From Opitutia bacterium (GTDB lineage Bacteria > Verrucomicrobiota > Verrucomicrobiia > Opitutales > UBA953): a DNA stretch of 64,000 nt. The notes beneath the pieces are model-generated. The model made no database searches and was not told the origin of the DNA. It saw nothing but the letters and a program-made list of their open reading frames with translations. The translations under genes were made by a program, and so were the position numbers. Below, one piece after another: positions 9,207-17,087 of the stretch. The stretch spans positions 1-64,000 of the forward strand of contig CANIUQ010000008.1 in the NCBI GenBank assembly GCA_947470855.1. The letters are read 5' to 3'. The stretch's first letter is position 1; each line of letters opens with the position of its first letter.

Positions 9207-10222
9207 GCTTCCGATTTCAAATCACGAGTCATCAATGCGGTAACGCCTGCACGAGGGTCGAGTCCTTGAAACAGAATTTTCTGTAAGCAAAAGAGAATCG
9301 GGGCATTGATTTTTTTATTCTGAGCTAAACGCGCTAGAGTTTCTGTGGCGTAGTAGCCTTCGATAGATTCGCGTCGTTGGCTTACTTCACTGAGAGTTTT
9401 TGCTGCGTCTTTAGCGCATTTTTCTCCCAGTCCGCGATTGCGACTCCAGGAGCCGTGAGCGGTAGCCATGAGATCGCCGACGCCACTCAGTCCGAGGAAG
9501 GTTTCGCTTTTGCCACCGAGGGTGACGCCGAGGCGAATCATTTCTTGAAGAGCACGTGTGAGAAAAGCGGCTTTGGCATTATCGCCTAATTTTAATCCAT
9601 CGCAAAGTCCTGCTCCTACTGCATAAACATTTTTAAGGGTGCCACCAATTTCGACTCCAGCGACATCATCGGAGGTGTAAGTGCGTAAGGTTGGGCCGCT
9701 AATGGCTGCTTGAATTTCTTTCAAGGTTTCGGGCGTTTGCCTATTCTGATTGGATGCAGCAAATACAAGAGCCGTCGGTTTACCGCTGGCCACTTCCTGG
9801 GCGTTGCTTGGTCCATTGAGAGTAGCGACGATGATTTGATTTCCGATGGCGTGAGCGATGACTTCGGTCGGGCGTTCAAAAGTCTTTTGATCGAGACCTT
9901 TGCAGAGTGAGACCACAATGCGGACGGACGGAGATTGGCGCAGGCTGGGGCCGATTTTTTTGAGTAAATCCGTGAGACCTTTAGAGGGGCAGGCGAGAAA
10001 AACAATTTCGGCATCCATCAAGGCTGGCTCAGCCTCGAGTCCAATTTGTAGCGAAGGTGATAAACGATGACCTGGAAGGTAATCTTTATTCTCGTGTGAA
10101 CTCGAGAGTTCGAGGGCATGTTCTAGCCGTCGCGGAACGAGGGTTACCGTGTGGCCCAGTCGATCCAAGTGAATGGCTATGGCCGTTCCCCAAGCGCCGG
10201 CACCAAAGATAACACAGTTCAT
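9203..10222 (-). CDS. gpsA: NAD(P)-dependent glycerol-3-phosphate dehydrogenase
   Basis: Reduces dihydroxyacetone phosphate to sn-glycerol 3-phosphate for phospholipid synthesis in the cytoplasm. The N-terminal Rossmann motif is VIFGAGAWGTAIA (4-16). The catalytic lysine lies in GGTLKNVYAVGAGLCDGL, followed by the family block LSGVGDLMATA. Length (339 aa) is standard. The ATG at 10222 has a strong Shine-Dalgarno AGGAGGT five bases upstream, placed inside the end of panB, with which it overlaps by 4 bp. PlsY, the next enzyme to use this product, is encoded at 61580-62281. Confidence 0.98.
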   Translation of the reverse strand: MNCVIFGAGAWGTAIAIHLDRLGHTVTLVPRRLEHALELSSSHENKDYLPGHRLSPSLQIGLEAEPALMDAEIVFLACPSKGLTDLLKKIGPSLRQSPSVRIVVSLCKGLDQKTFERPTEVIAHAIGNQIIVATLNGPSNAQEVASGKPTALVFAASNQNRQTPETLKEIQAAISGPTLRTYTSDDVAGVEIGGTLKNVYAVGAGLCDGLKLGDNAKAAFLTRALQEMIRLGVTLGGKSETFLGLSGVGDLMATAHGSWSRNRGLGEKCAKDAAKTLSEVSQRRESIEGYYATETLARLAQNKKINAPILFCLQKILFQGLDPRAGVTALMTRDLKSEA

Positions 10223-10986
10223 TTTTTACCTCCTCGACGAGTTTTATGAGCCCAGCGCTTAACGGCAGCGATGCCATCCTTTAACAAATGAGCTTCGGGT
10301 TTCACGAAGGGGGGTGGGTTAGGGGTGAGTCCGAGTAAATCGTGCAGGACAAGGATTTGTCCATCGCATCCTTGGCCTGATCCGATACCGATGGTGGGGA
10401 CGGATAGTTGGGAGGAAAAATCGCGGGCTAATTTTTCATCAACGCATTCGACCACGATGGAAAATGCACCTGCGGCGGCGATGGATTGAGCGTCGATTAA
10501 AATTTCTTTTTGGTCCTCGGCGTCCAAGCCGCGACGGCGGTAGCCCGTGGAATGCACACGTTGTGGCATTAAGCCGATGTGTCCCATGACAGGAATGCCG
10601 GCATCGACGAGTTTGAGAATGCTGGTGGCGAGGGTGGCGCCGCCCTCGATTTTGACTCCTTGTGCACCGCCTTTTTGCATGAGTGCACGGCAGGCTTTGA
10701 GTAAGTTAGGGAAACTATCGTGAGCGAGGGCGAAGGGTAAATCGGCGATGATGAGGGCGTTGGGCTTGGCTCGAGCCACTGCGGCCGTGTGGTGAATCAT
10801 CATCTCCAGAGTGACCCCCACGGTGTTTTCCATGCCCAAGACCGTATTGCCCACGGAATCGCCGACGAGAATGAGGTCGGCGCCTCCTTGATCAGCAATA
10901 CGGGCAGTAATCGCATCGTAAGCCGTGAGGCAGAGGATGGGGCGGATGCCTTTGAGTAAGCGGATGGACCGGGTGGTTGCCTTCAC
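10219..10986 (-). CDS. panB: 3-methyl-2-oxobutanoate hydroxymethyltransferase
   Basis: First committed step of pantothenate (vitamin B5/CoA) synthesis: ketopantoate from alpha-ketoisovalerate and methylene-tetrahydrofolate. Diagnostic segments are LVGDSVGNTVLGMENTVGVT, the Mg2+/substrate loop with KIEGGATLA, and GIGSGQGCDGQILVLHDLLG. The protein is 255 residues, within the usual range. The start is GTG at 10986; no ATG in frame precedes the conserved N-terminal strand. It heads a coupled run panB-gpsA-SET. No other pantothenate gene is in the window. Confidence 0.97.
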   Translation of the reverse strand: MKATTRSIRLLKGIRPILCLTAYDAITARIADQGGADLILVGDSVGNTVLGMENTVGVTLEMMIHHTAAVARAKPNALIIADLPFALAHDSFPNLLKACRALMQKGGAQGVKIEGGATLATSILKLVDAGIPVMGHIGLMPQRVHSTGYRRRGLDAEDQKEILIDAQSIAAAGAFSIVVECVDEKLARDFSSQLSVPTIGIGSGQGCDGQILVLHDLLGLTPNPPPFVKPEAHLLKDGIAAVKRWAHKTRRGGKK

Positions 10987-11050
10987 AACAATGGGATTAT
11001 CGATGGATGTGTCGCTTGTAAAGCGTCAGAGATGTCTCTAGGGTGAGAAA

Positions 11051-11314
11051 GTGCTGAGGCGATTACTCCAGTTCTTCAAACGACAAGATTACCGATTAAA
11101 TAGCTATCGGCACGATGTAATTGATTCTACAAAAGGGCTACCTTGGTATGTTCGATTGAGGTTGGCGCTCACTCCTTCGGGTTATGGTACAGGTCTAAAA
11201 GTAGAGCCCAAGGTGGTTTCTCAGTATCGTCGAATCATTTACATTATCTTAGCATTAATTCTCGGATGGTTCATTGCCGAGAGTGCTTTAGCTTGGAAGT
11301 TTTTTGACGGCTAA
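11051..11314 (+). CDS. Small single-pass membrane protein, unknown
   Basis: An 87-residue basic protein ending in one hydrophobic helix (YIILALILGWFIAESALAW, about residues 63-81). The N-terminal 60 residues are Arg/Lys-rich (MLRRLLQFFKRQDYRLNSYRHD). The start is GTG at 11051, preceded by GGGTGAGA as a plausible ribosome-binding site. It sits alone, divergent from panB and converging on lpxI 3 bp away. I do not recognise a family. Normal composition and the tight fit between neighbours support a real gene. Confidence 0.7.
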   Translation: MLRRLLQFFKRQDYRLNSYRHDVIDSTKGLPWYVRLRLALTPSGYGTGLKVEPKVVSQYRRIIYIILALILGWFIAESALAWKFFDG

Positions 11315-11317
11315 CGT

Positions 11318-12172
11318 TTAAGCCTTCGGGAAGCCCAGCAGATCGATACCTAATTCTTTGGCTCGTGCGATGACGACGGGTCGATCGATAAGGATGACGG
11401 CATCGCTTTCTAGTGCTGCTTTGCGTACACCTCCTGTGGCCATGCTTTCAAGGGTTTGTAGGCCGAAACAGGGAACATCGAAGCGAAAATCTTGAGCGTG
11501 TTTGGCAGCCTTGGTTAGGAGCATTTCTTTACCGCCCGTTTGTTGGCAGCGTTGTAGCATTTTATCTGTTCCTTCAAAGGCTTCGACTGCGATGACGGTA
11601 CCTTTGGCGGTGACGACAGATTGCCCGATATCGAGTCGGGCCATTTCGCGAGCCATGCGAACACCAAAGGCGCATTCTTCATCGGAAACTCCGCATGACC
11701 AGCCCGTGAGACAGCCCGGTGAGGCTAAATGGGCATCGAGGAAGATGCGTGCATCCAGCATCGTGATGCCGAGCTTTTCGATTTCGTGAGCGATTGCTCC
11801 AAAGATGGTTTCGGCGTTGCGTTCTTTGAGTGAAGCGAGAAGGGCGACAAGTTTGAGGTCGGGAACCATGCCGGAAAAAAGTTTCCGCGGGGTTACTTGT
11901 CCGGCCATCACTGCACCTTTAACTTCAAGATCTTTTAGGGCATCGAGGAGTTCGCCGAGTTTGCCAACCGGAACGCTGCGACGGTTTGCCTCGGAAAATT
12001 TATCCCAGAGGGCGTCTTCGGTTTCATCTTCAAATGCAATCAGTTTGAGGTTGGCGCCCGCCGCTTGGGCACATTCGGCAAGCAGGGTGGGGTAGCGTCC
12101 TTTGCCGGCGATAAGGCCAATGGGCTGGGAGGGATTGAATCCCGAGGGGAGGAAGCGTGTGGCGTTGGCCAT
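11318..12172 (-). CDS. lpxI: UDP-2,3-diacylglucosamine pyrophosphatase LpxI
   Basis: LpxI hydrolyses UDP-2,3-diacylglucosamine to lipid X plus UMP in lipid A biosynthesis, replacing LpxH in bacteria that lack it. Recognised from the N-terminal IGLIAGKGRYPTLLAECA, the central VMAGQVTPRKLF, and the C-terminal domain signature AKGTVIAVEAFEGTDKML and VPCFGLQTLESM. Length (284 aa) is typical. Its presence implies an LPS-bearing outer membrane. It is monocistronic, divergent from nadD across an 85-bp gap. Confidence 0.95.
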   Translation of the reverse strand: MANATRFLPSGFNPSQPIGLIAGKGRYPTLLAECAQAAGANLKLIAFEDETEDALWDKFSEANRRSVPVGKLGELLDALKDLEVKGAVMAGQVTPRKLFSGMVPDLKLVALLASLKERNAETIFGAIAHEIEKLGITMLDARIFLDAHLASPGCLTGWSCGVSDEECAFGVRMAREMARLDIGQSVVTAKGTVIAVEAFEGTDKMLQRCQQTGGKEMLLTKAAKHAQDFRFDVPCFGLQTLESMATGGVRKAALESDAVILIDRPVVIARAKELGIDLLGFPKA

Positions 12173-12257
12173 GGGCAGTATGGTTCAGGGAGAATTGCTT
12201 GGGCTCAAGCCTGCTTTAGGTTGCTAGTTTGTTCTCTTTTTTGTTAAGGTAAAGTTC

Positions 12258-12848
12258 ATGGCTGCCTCTTTTGGCATACTTGGAGGGACATTTGACCCCC
12301 CGCATGCTGGGCATGTGGCGGCGGCGATGGCAGCCTGGCGTCAGTTAAACTTAGATAAAGTGTTTATCATTCCAGCGGGTTTGGCTCCTTTGCGGGCGGC
12401 TTTACCTTTGGCTCCGGCTGAGCATCGGCTGGCGATGACTCGGCTTGCTTTTGGTCGGTTACCCTGGGCTGAGATTGATGATCGCGAGGTTCGAAGGCAG
12501 GGCATTTGTTGGTCGGTGGATACCGCCCGCGAGTTGGCGCGTGAATTTCCTGAAGCTCGGCGGGTTTGGATTATTGGGGCGGATCAATTGGCTCGACTCG
12601 ATCGATGGAAGGAAATCGAAGAACTGGGGCGTCTGGTTGAATTTGCTGTTCTTGCACGGGATGGTATTTCAACTCAACCACCCCCAGCGATTGCCTCCTT
12701 GATTCGACTCACCGTTTTAAAGGCCTCTCCGATTAAAGTATCATCCACTGCTTTGCGAGCGGCGTTACAATCTGGCAAGCCAACGGGAAACGGCTTGCCC
12801 AAGGTGGTTCGTGACTACATCGATGAGCATCGACTTTACCGTTCCTAA
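12258..12848 (+). CDS. nadD: Nicotinate-nucleotide adenylyltransferase
   Basis: Adenylates nicotinate mononucleotide to deamido-NAD in NAD synthesis. The nucleotidyltransferase HxGH region is GILGGTFDPPHAGHVAAA (6-23). The C-terminal part SPIKVSSTALRAALQSGK carries the (I/V)SST(x)LR signature. 196 residues is normal. AAGG lies 9 bases before ATG 12258. The next gene, rsfS, begins 2 bp after the stop; the nadD-rsfS pairing is widely conserved in bacteria and supports both calls. Confidence 0.97.
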   Translation: MAASFGILGGTFDPPHAGHVAAAMAAWRQLNLDKVFIIPAGLAPLRAALPLAPAEHRLAMTRLAFGRLPWAEIDDREVRRQGICWSVDTARELAREFPEARRVWIIGADQLARLDRWKEIEELGRLVEFAVLARDGISTQPPPAIASLIRLTVLKASPIKVSSTALRAALQSGKPTGNGLPKVVRDYIDEHRLYRS

Positions 12849-12850
12849 TC

Positions 12851-13354
12851 ATGTCTCCTTTAAAAAAGAAAAAAAGTGTTAGCAAACCGACGCAACGTTC
12901 GAGCAAACGTCCTTTGCAGCGCGTCGCAGTTAAGCACAAAAAGAGCACGGCAAAGACTCGCTCCAATCGTTTAACCCCTGCCTTTAAGCCAGTCTCTATT
13001 TCCGTTCCCAAGCATGTTTTGGCTGTGATCAAGGCTTTGGATGAAAAGAAAGCCGAGGGCATTCGCGTTTTAGAATTGGGGCAACTTTCTTCCGTGGCTG
13101 ACTACATGGTTGTTGCTACGGGTACTTCGGATCCACACTTACGTGCCTTGCGTATCGCTGTTGAGAATGCGTTGGATGAGGCTGGTTCGCCTGCGCGTGG
13201 GATTGAGTCGCAAAAAGAGAGCGGTTGGACCGTGGTTGATGGCATTGATGTGATGGTGCATCTTTTCCGCCCCGACATGCGTGAGAGTTACAGCATGGAG
13301 TCGTTGTGGCGTGACGGCATGGATTTGCCTGTCGCAAAACTGCTCAAAGCCTAA
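12851..13354 (+). CDS. rsfS: Ribosomal silencing factor RsfS
   Basis: RsfS binds ribosomal protein L14 and blocks joining of the subunits, damping translation during starvation. The conserved domain spans about residues 55-165, with LELGQLSSVADYMVVATGTSDPHL and GWTVVDGIDVMVHLF. Residues 1-45 are an added Lys/Arg/Ser-rich tail (SPLKKKKSVSKPTQRSSKR) not found in the roughly 105-residue enterobacterial protein. It is probably disordered and could contact rRNA. Cotranscribed with nadD. Confidence 0.96.
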   Translation: MSPLKKKKSVSKPTQRSSKRPLQRVAVKHKKSTAKTRSNRLTPAFKPVSISVPKHVLAVIKALDEKKAEGIRVLELGQLSSVADYMVVATGTSDPHLRALRIAVENALDEAGSPARGIESQKESGWTVVDGIDVMVHLFRPDMRESYSMESLWRDGMDLPVAKLLKA

Positions 13355-13364
13355 TTTTTTCTGG

Positions 13365-13441
13365 TGGTGGTAGCGGGCAGGATCGAACTGCCGACCTAGG
13401 GCTTATGAGTCCCTCGCTCTAACCAACTGAGCTACGCTACC
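13365..13441 (-). tRNA. tRNA with CAU anticodon (Met or Ile2)
   Basis: Folds as a full cloverleaf with encoded CCA: acceptor GGTAGCG/CGCTACC, D stem GCTC/GAGC, T stem GGCAG/CTGCC with loop TTCGATC, and anticodon loop CTCATAA. It is not an initiator, because the acceptor 1-72 position is a normal G-C pair. Elongator Met and lysidine-modified Ile2 share CAU and cannot be separated safely by eye; Met is slightly favoured. The anticodon stem AGGGA/GCCCT has an A-G mismatch at 31-39. A possible upstream promoter on this strand is TTGACG at about 13484-13479. Confidence 0.95.
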
Positions 13442-13501
13442 CTGAAACCAGGGTTTTATGTCAGTCGTCTCTCCCGCATTCGTCAAGCGGATAGAGGCTA
13501 T

Positions 13502-14116
13502 TTAGTGGGGAGAGTGAGTGAAAATCCAAAAAACAGTCAGATAAACCAGTACACCAAGGGCGGCTAAAGCGAGGCAAAGTTTTTCTTGGGATTGGCTGAT
13601 TTCAGCGAGTCCTTCGCGTTTGAGTGTCACGGCTATTTGGCGAACAAAGTAGAGAGGAAGTCCGCAACCAGCCAAGGTAGCGAAGGCGAGAAGGACAAAG
13701 GCAGAGGAATCTGGAAGTTTGTCGCGCATCAGAACATTGCAAAGGGGGACGATGGTGGCAAAGAGCAGGGGGAGAAGAAACGTGGAGCCACACCAGAGGT
13801 AACCGAGGCGAACAGCGTGATCAATTTCTTGATCGCGCGTTAGGCGATTTTTTTGAGGAGAAGCACCCAACGGCAGTCCTTGCGGGATGTTTGTTTCGCT
13901 ACTTGATGAATGAGAGGAAGAACCTGTGATAGGGTAGGCTGTACCATTGCCAATCATACGAAAATACTGACGGAGAGTTGTCCATGAACCGTCGACTTCG
14001 ATATTATGGATTAAACTGATTTCTCCCGTGCGGAGCATTTCGCTGATTTTTCCGAGAGTGAATGGATCGGAAACGGTGCCTTTCCAGCGCAGACGAAATT
14101 GTGAGGGTTTGGCCAT
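13502..14116 (-). CDS. GYF-like domain membrane protein, last gene of GTPase operon
   Basis: A 204-residue protein from ATG 14116. Residues 1-55 resemble a bacterial GYF_2 domain (FRLRWKGTVSDPFTLGKI, then a W-TTLRQYF end). GYF_2 domains are short protein-binding modules often found next to membrane segments. A serine-rich linker follows (65-90), then three hydrophobic helices: about 105-128, 140-159 and 180-200. A longer frame to 14290 would overlap the upstream gene and was rejected. It lies 4 bp after the 987-residue coiled-coil protein and closes the operon. A docking role at the membrane is inferred; no function is known. Confidence 0.72.
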   Translation of the reverse strand: MAKPSQFRLRWKGTVSDPFTLGKISEMLRTGEISLIHNIEVDGSWTTLRQYFRMIGNGTAYPITGSSSHSSSSETNIPQGLPLGASPQKNRLTRDQEIDHAVRLGYLWCGSTFLLPLLFATIVPLCNVLMRDKLPDSSAFVLLAFATLAGCGLPLYFVRQIAVTLKREGLAEISQSQEKLCLALAALGVLVYLTVFWIFTHSPH

Positions 14117-14120
14117 GGGT

Positions 14121-17084
14121 TTAGAGATCGCGACCTTGGAGAATGGATTCCCAGCCACCTTCGGGTGGGCTGAGTCCGGCAGGGATACCGGCGGTTTGAG
14201 CAGCTTCGGTAACCGTTCCCGAAAGACGAACCAGAGGGGATAAGGGGGCAGGCTCATTGACTCGAATGAGTGAGCCTTCCTCATCGACACGGAAGAGGAT
14301 GGAAGGTTTACCGTCTTTATCGATGCCGAAGAGGGCTACATTGGTTACTTTTTCCCTTAATATAGGCTGTCCTTGCTGTGTCACTGAGCCTGCTAAAATC
14401 GATTTATAAGTGCGGAGAATGCTAATGGTCGAGCGCCAGAAACGGGCTTCGTCCGCGTAGGAAACGGGTGATTTGCTCTTCGCAAAGAAAGCGCGGAGAT
14501 CTTTTTGCACATCGGCCCATTTATCTTTGAAAAGAAAATCATAGGGTCCCATCGCGTTTTGGGTGATGCGACGGAGTTGATCGGAATCGCGAAGAGCTGA
14601 AGGGGAATAAAGCGTGCCCCAGGCTTCGGGTCGAAGTTCTGCTAACTTGAAAAGTTCTTGCATCTCGAAGGCGCGCAACTCGAGGAAGGGAGAACTGTGA
14701 TGGCGAATTAAGTCGAGTTTGCGAATAATCGGTTCAGTCAGCTTACGATTTTTAGTATCGTAGAGGCGAGCAAACTGTCGGAGGTATTCGAGTTCAGAAA
14801 GCGGACTGGTTTCGATTAACTCTTCGCCCGATTTAATACTGTTAGGTTTATCGAGATTGAATTCGCGGCGGCTCCAGGCGTTCTCGATAATTTCACCGTC
14901 GCGAGTGATTTCACGACCTTTGACGATGAATTCAATGCCATCGTTGATGCGATTTCGCTGCGTGATTAAGTCGCCCACAATGAAGACTTGTCGCACCATA
15001 CGGGTGCCTTGTCCCGAGGTAAGATAGATGTTGAAACGGCGTAGAGAGGCAAAGCCAGCCTCATTGGCGAGGTCGTTTAAGATTTTGGATTCAACGGCCG
15101 ACAGGTTGTTGGCCATAAAATCTCCCTGAGGGTCGGAGCGAGGAATCCCATCCCACATCGCCGCCACATGGGGTGCGAGGCAGGAACGAGGGAGGTTATT
15201 TAATTTTTCAAACTGAAAAGCAACGAAGGCTGCATTCTTCACAAGTTCGGGTTTTTCAGAACCATTTTTGGAAATCGCATTGAGGGCGTTGAGGTAGCTC
15301 GGTAGGTCGTTTGCGCCGTTAATGAGATTTAAAGTGGTTAAGATTTTTTTCTCGCTCAAGAAACGTTTGCGGGCGTTTTCTAATTCCGCTTGAGGTTCTT
15401 CGAGGTTTTTTTCGCCAGCGACTGCGAGTTTTTTCAAGAGAGTATCCAAGGCTGCCATGGCCTCATTGGTGGCTACGATATTCATGGTAGTATCGCCGTC
15501 ACCGAGAGCGTTCTTTAATTTAAGACGAAGGTCGGAGAGTTCTTGGCGACTTGCCTCCGAAACTTTGGTGCATGTTGCTAAAAGTTCAGCGGGGTTTTCT
15601 AAGATGGATTTAAGATTTTCATTCGCTTTTGAGCCTACTTTTGCCAGAGCCTCGATGTAAGCGGTAGTGCGTTGGGTGATTTCGGCAAAATTACTCGCAT
15701 CAATGCCTTCTTTTTGACGATCAGCTAAGTAGGTTGCTTCTGCTTGTAATTTAATTTCGGCGGCCCGTTGCTCCTCGAGTTGTTGTTTCAACTTCTTCAT
15801 TTCTTCGACCATCGCTTGCTCCATCGGGATTAAGCGAGGAGCGGATTTAATTTGTTCTAACTTGGCTACGGCGGAGAGTGTTTCCCAGCTATCGGCGAGT
15901 TTTTGGACTTCGATGAGCTCCGCTCGAGCTTTCAGGCGAAGTTGATACTGATTATATCCGTAGAGGGCAATTCCCGTAATGATTGAGAGTGCGACGACTC
16001 CTTGGGTGATAAAGAAGGCAAAGCGACGACTCAGTTTGCGACGGACGAGGTTGCGATGGTCTTGAACTTCGCGAATTAAGTTTTCTGGTAAACGTGCAGA
16101 GACATTTTCGGCGCGCTGGAGCCACTGATTATGGCGAGAGATAATGACTGCTAGAGAGGTGCCACGCGGTGGGTCTTTTTGTAAAGTTTGCCATTCTTGG
16201 AGCAGGTTTTCCACGGTAGCTCGGGCGCTGGCTTCCGCTTCGGCCTCGGCGGCGAGTTGGCCTGCCCACTTTTCATGTCTCTCTAATTCGCTCAGGGTGT
16301 GTGCTTTTAACTTCACCTGATGGTCGCGCTCGAGATTACGGATGCGTCCAATAGCGTTGGCGCATTTTTCCCACTGGTCTTGTTGATGTGCGAGTGCGGC
16401 TTCTTGGAGAAGTTGTAGAATTTGCTCTTCGGCTTTTTCTCGAAGGTAGAGGATGCGCAGTTGCCGGGCGTTTTCCCAGCGCGAGTCTTCCGATAAGTGT
16501 TGGGCGCCGAAGCGCTCCATTCGATCCATCAGTTCAATGGCTTCGGGGTGTTGACCTTCTTGGAAGAGGGTAACGACGCGAGTCAGCGCATCGCGCAGGA
16601 ATTTTTCGGAAAGACGGTTGAGTTCAGAGCGAGCTGTCGTGTCATCGGGGTTCAGTCGAACAATCGACCGCAGGATGGTGAGGGCGCGATCTTCATCGCG
16701 TTGTCGCATCGCTTGACGGTAGTCGCGGTAGAGTGGGTGATTTTCGCCGATGGTTTTGCCATAAAGACCTTCGACGGCTAGAATTTGTTGATCATCAAAA
16801 AAGAATCCCGCGGGTAGTCCACGTTCGCGGCAAAGATTGTTCCAGCGTTCCGCCTCGGAAAAACTTAGCTGAGCACAGACTGTCAATAAATCGGGCTCCG
16901 ATTCAGCCACTTGTAGGGCGGCGTTGTCGTTGCCTGCACGAATCAATGTATTGCATTGTTCGAGTCGCTCACGAAGGCGGAGGCATAGAGTGGAGTACTC
17001 ATTAGCCAGCGAACGAGCTTCGAGGTCGGGCGTGCCGACTTCGAGTTGTCCGCGGATACGGGCGATGAGTCGTTCCACTTGCAT
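14121..17084 (-). CDS. Giant coiled-coil membrane protein of GTPase operon
   Basis: A 987-residue protein I cannot place in a named family. Residues 1-350 are strongly helical and charged, with TPR-like and coiled-coil stretches (for example around 100-330). One membrane helix lies at about 355-377 (FFITQGVVALSIITGIALYG), directly followed by another long coiled coil (385-610). The C-terminal 350 residues look mixed alpha/beta. With no signal peptide, the N-terminal part is probably cytosolic and the rest periplasmic. It sits 3 bp after the GAP1-N-like gene. Its size and coiled coils suggest a spanning scaffold for the GTPase system. Confidence 0.75.
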   Translation of the reverse strand: MQVERLIARIRGQLEVGTPDLEARSLANEYSTLCLRLRERLEQCNTLIRAGNDNAALQVAESEPDLLTVCAQLSFSEAERWNNLCRERGLPAGFFFDDQQILAVEGLYGKTIGENHPLYRDYRQAMRQRDEDRALTILRSIVRLNPDDTTARSELNRLSEKFLRDALTRVVTLFQEGQHPEAIELMDRMERFGAQHLSEDSRWENARQLRILYLREKAEEQILQLLQEAALAHQQDQWEKCANAIGRIRNLERDHQVKLKAHTLSELERHEKWAGQLAAEAEAEASARATVENLLQEWQTLQKDPPRGTSLAVIISRHNQWLQRAENVSARLPENLIREVQDHRNLVRRKLSRRFAFFITQGVVALSIITGIALYGYNQYQLRLKARAELIEVQKLADSWETLSAVAKLEQIKSAPRLIPMEQAMVEEMKKLKQQLEEQRAAEIKLQAEATYLADRQKEGIDASNFAEITQRTTAYIEALAKVGSKANENLKSILENPAELLATCTKVSEASRQELSDLRLKLKNALGDGDTTMNIVATNEAMAALDTLLKKLAVAGEKNLEEPQAELENARKRFLSEKKILTTLNLINGANDLPSYLNALNAISKNGSEKPELVKNAAFVAFQFEKLNNLPRSCLAPHVAAMWDGIPRSDPQGDFMANNLSAVESKILNDLANEAGFASLRRFNIYLTSGQGTRMVRQVFIVGDLITQRNRINDGIEFIVKGREITRDGEIIENAWSRREFNLDKPNSIKSGEELIETSPLSELEYLRQFARLYDTKNRKLTEPIIRKLDLIRHHSSPFLELRAFEMQELFKLAELRPEAWGTLYSPSALRDSDQLRRITQNAMGPYDFLFKDKWADVQKDLRAFFAKSKSPVSYADEARFWRSTISILRTYKSILAGSVTQQGQPILREKVTNVALFGIDKDGKPSILFRVDEEGSLIRVNEPAPLSPLVRLSGTVTEAAQTAGIPAGLSPPEGGWESILQGRDL

Positions 17085-17087
17085 GAT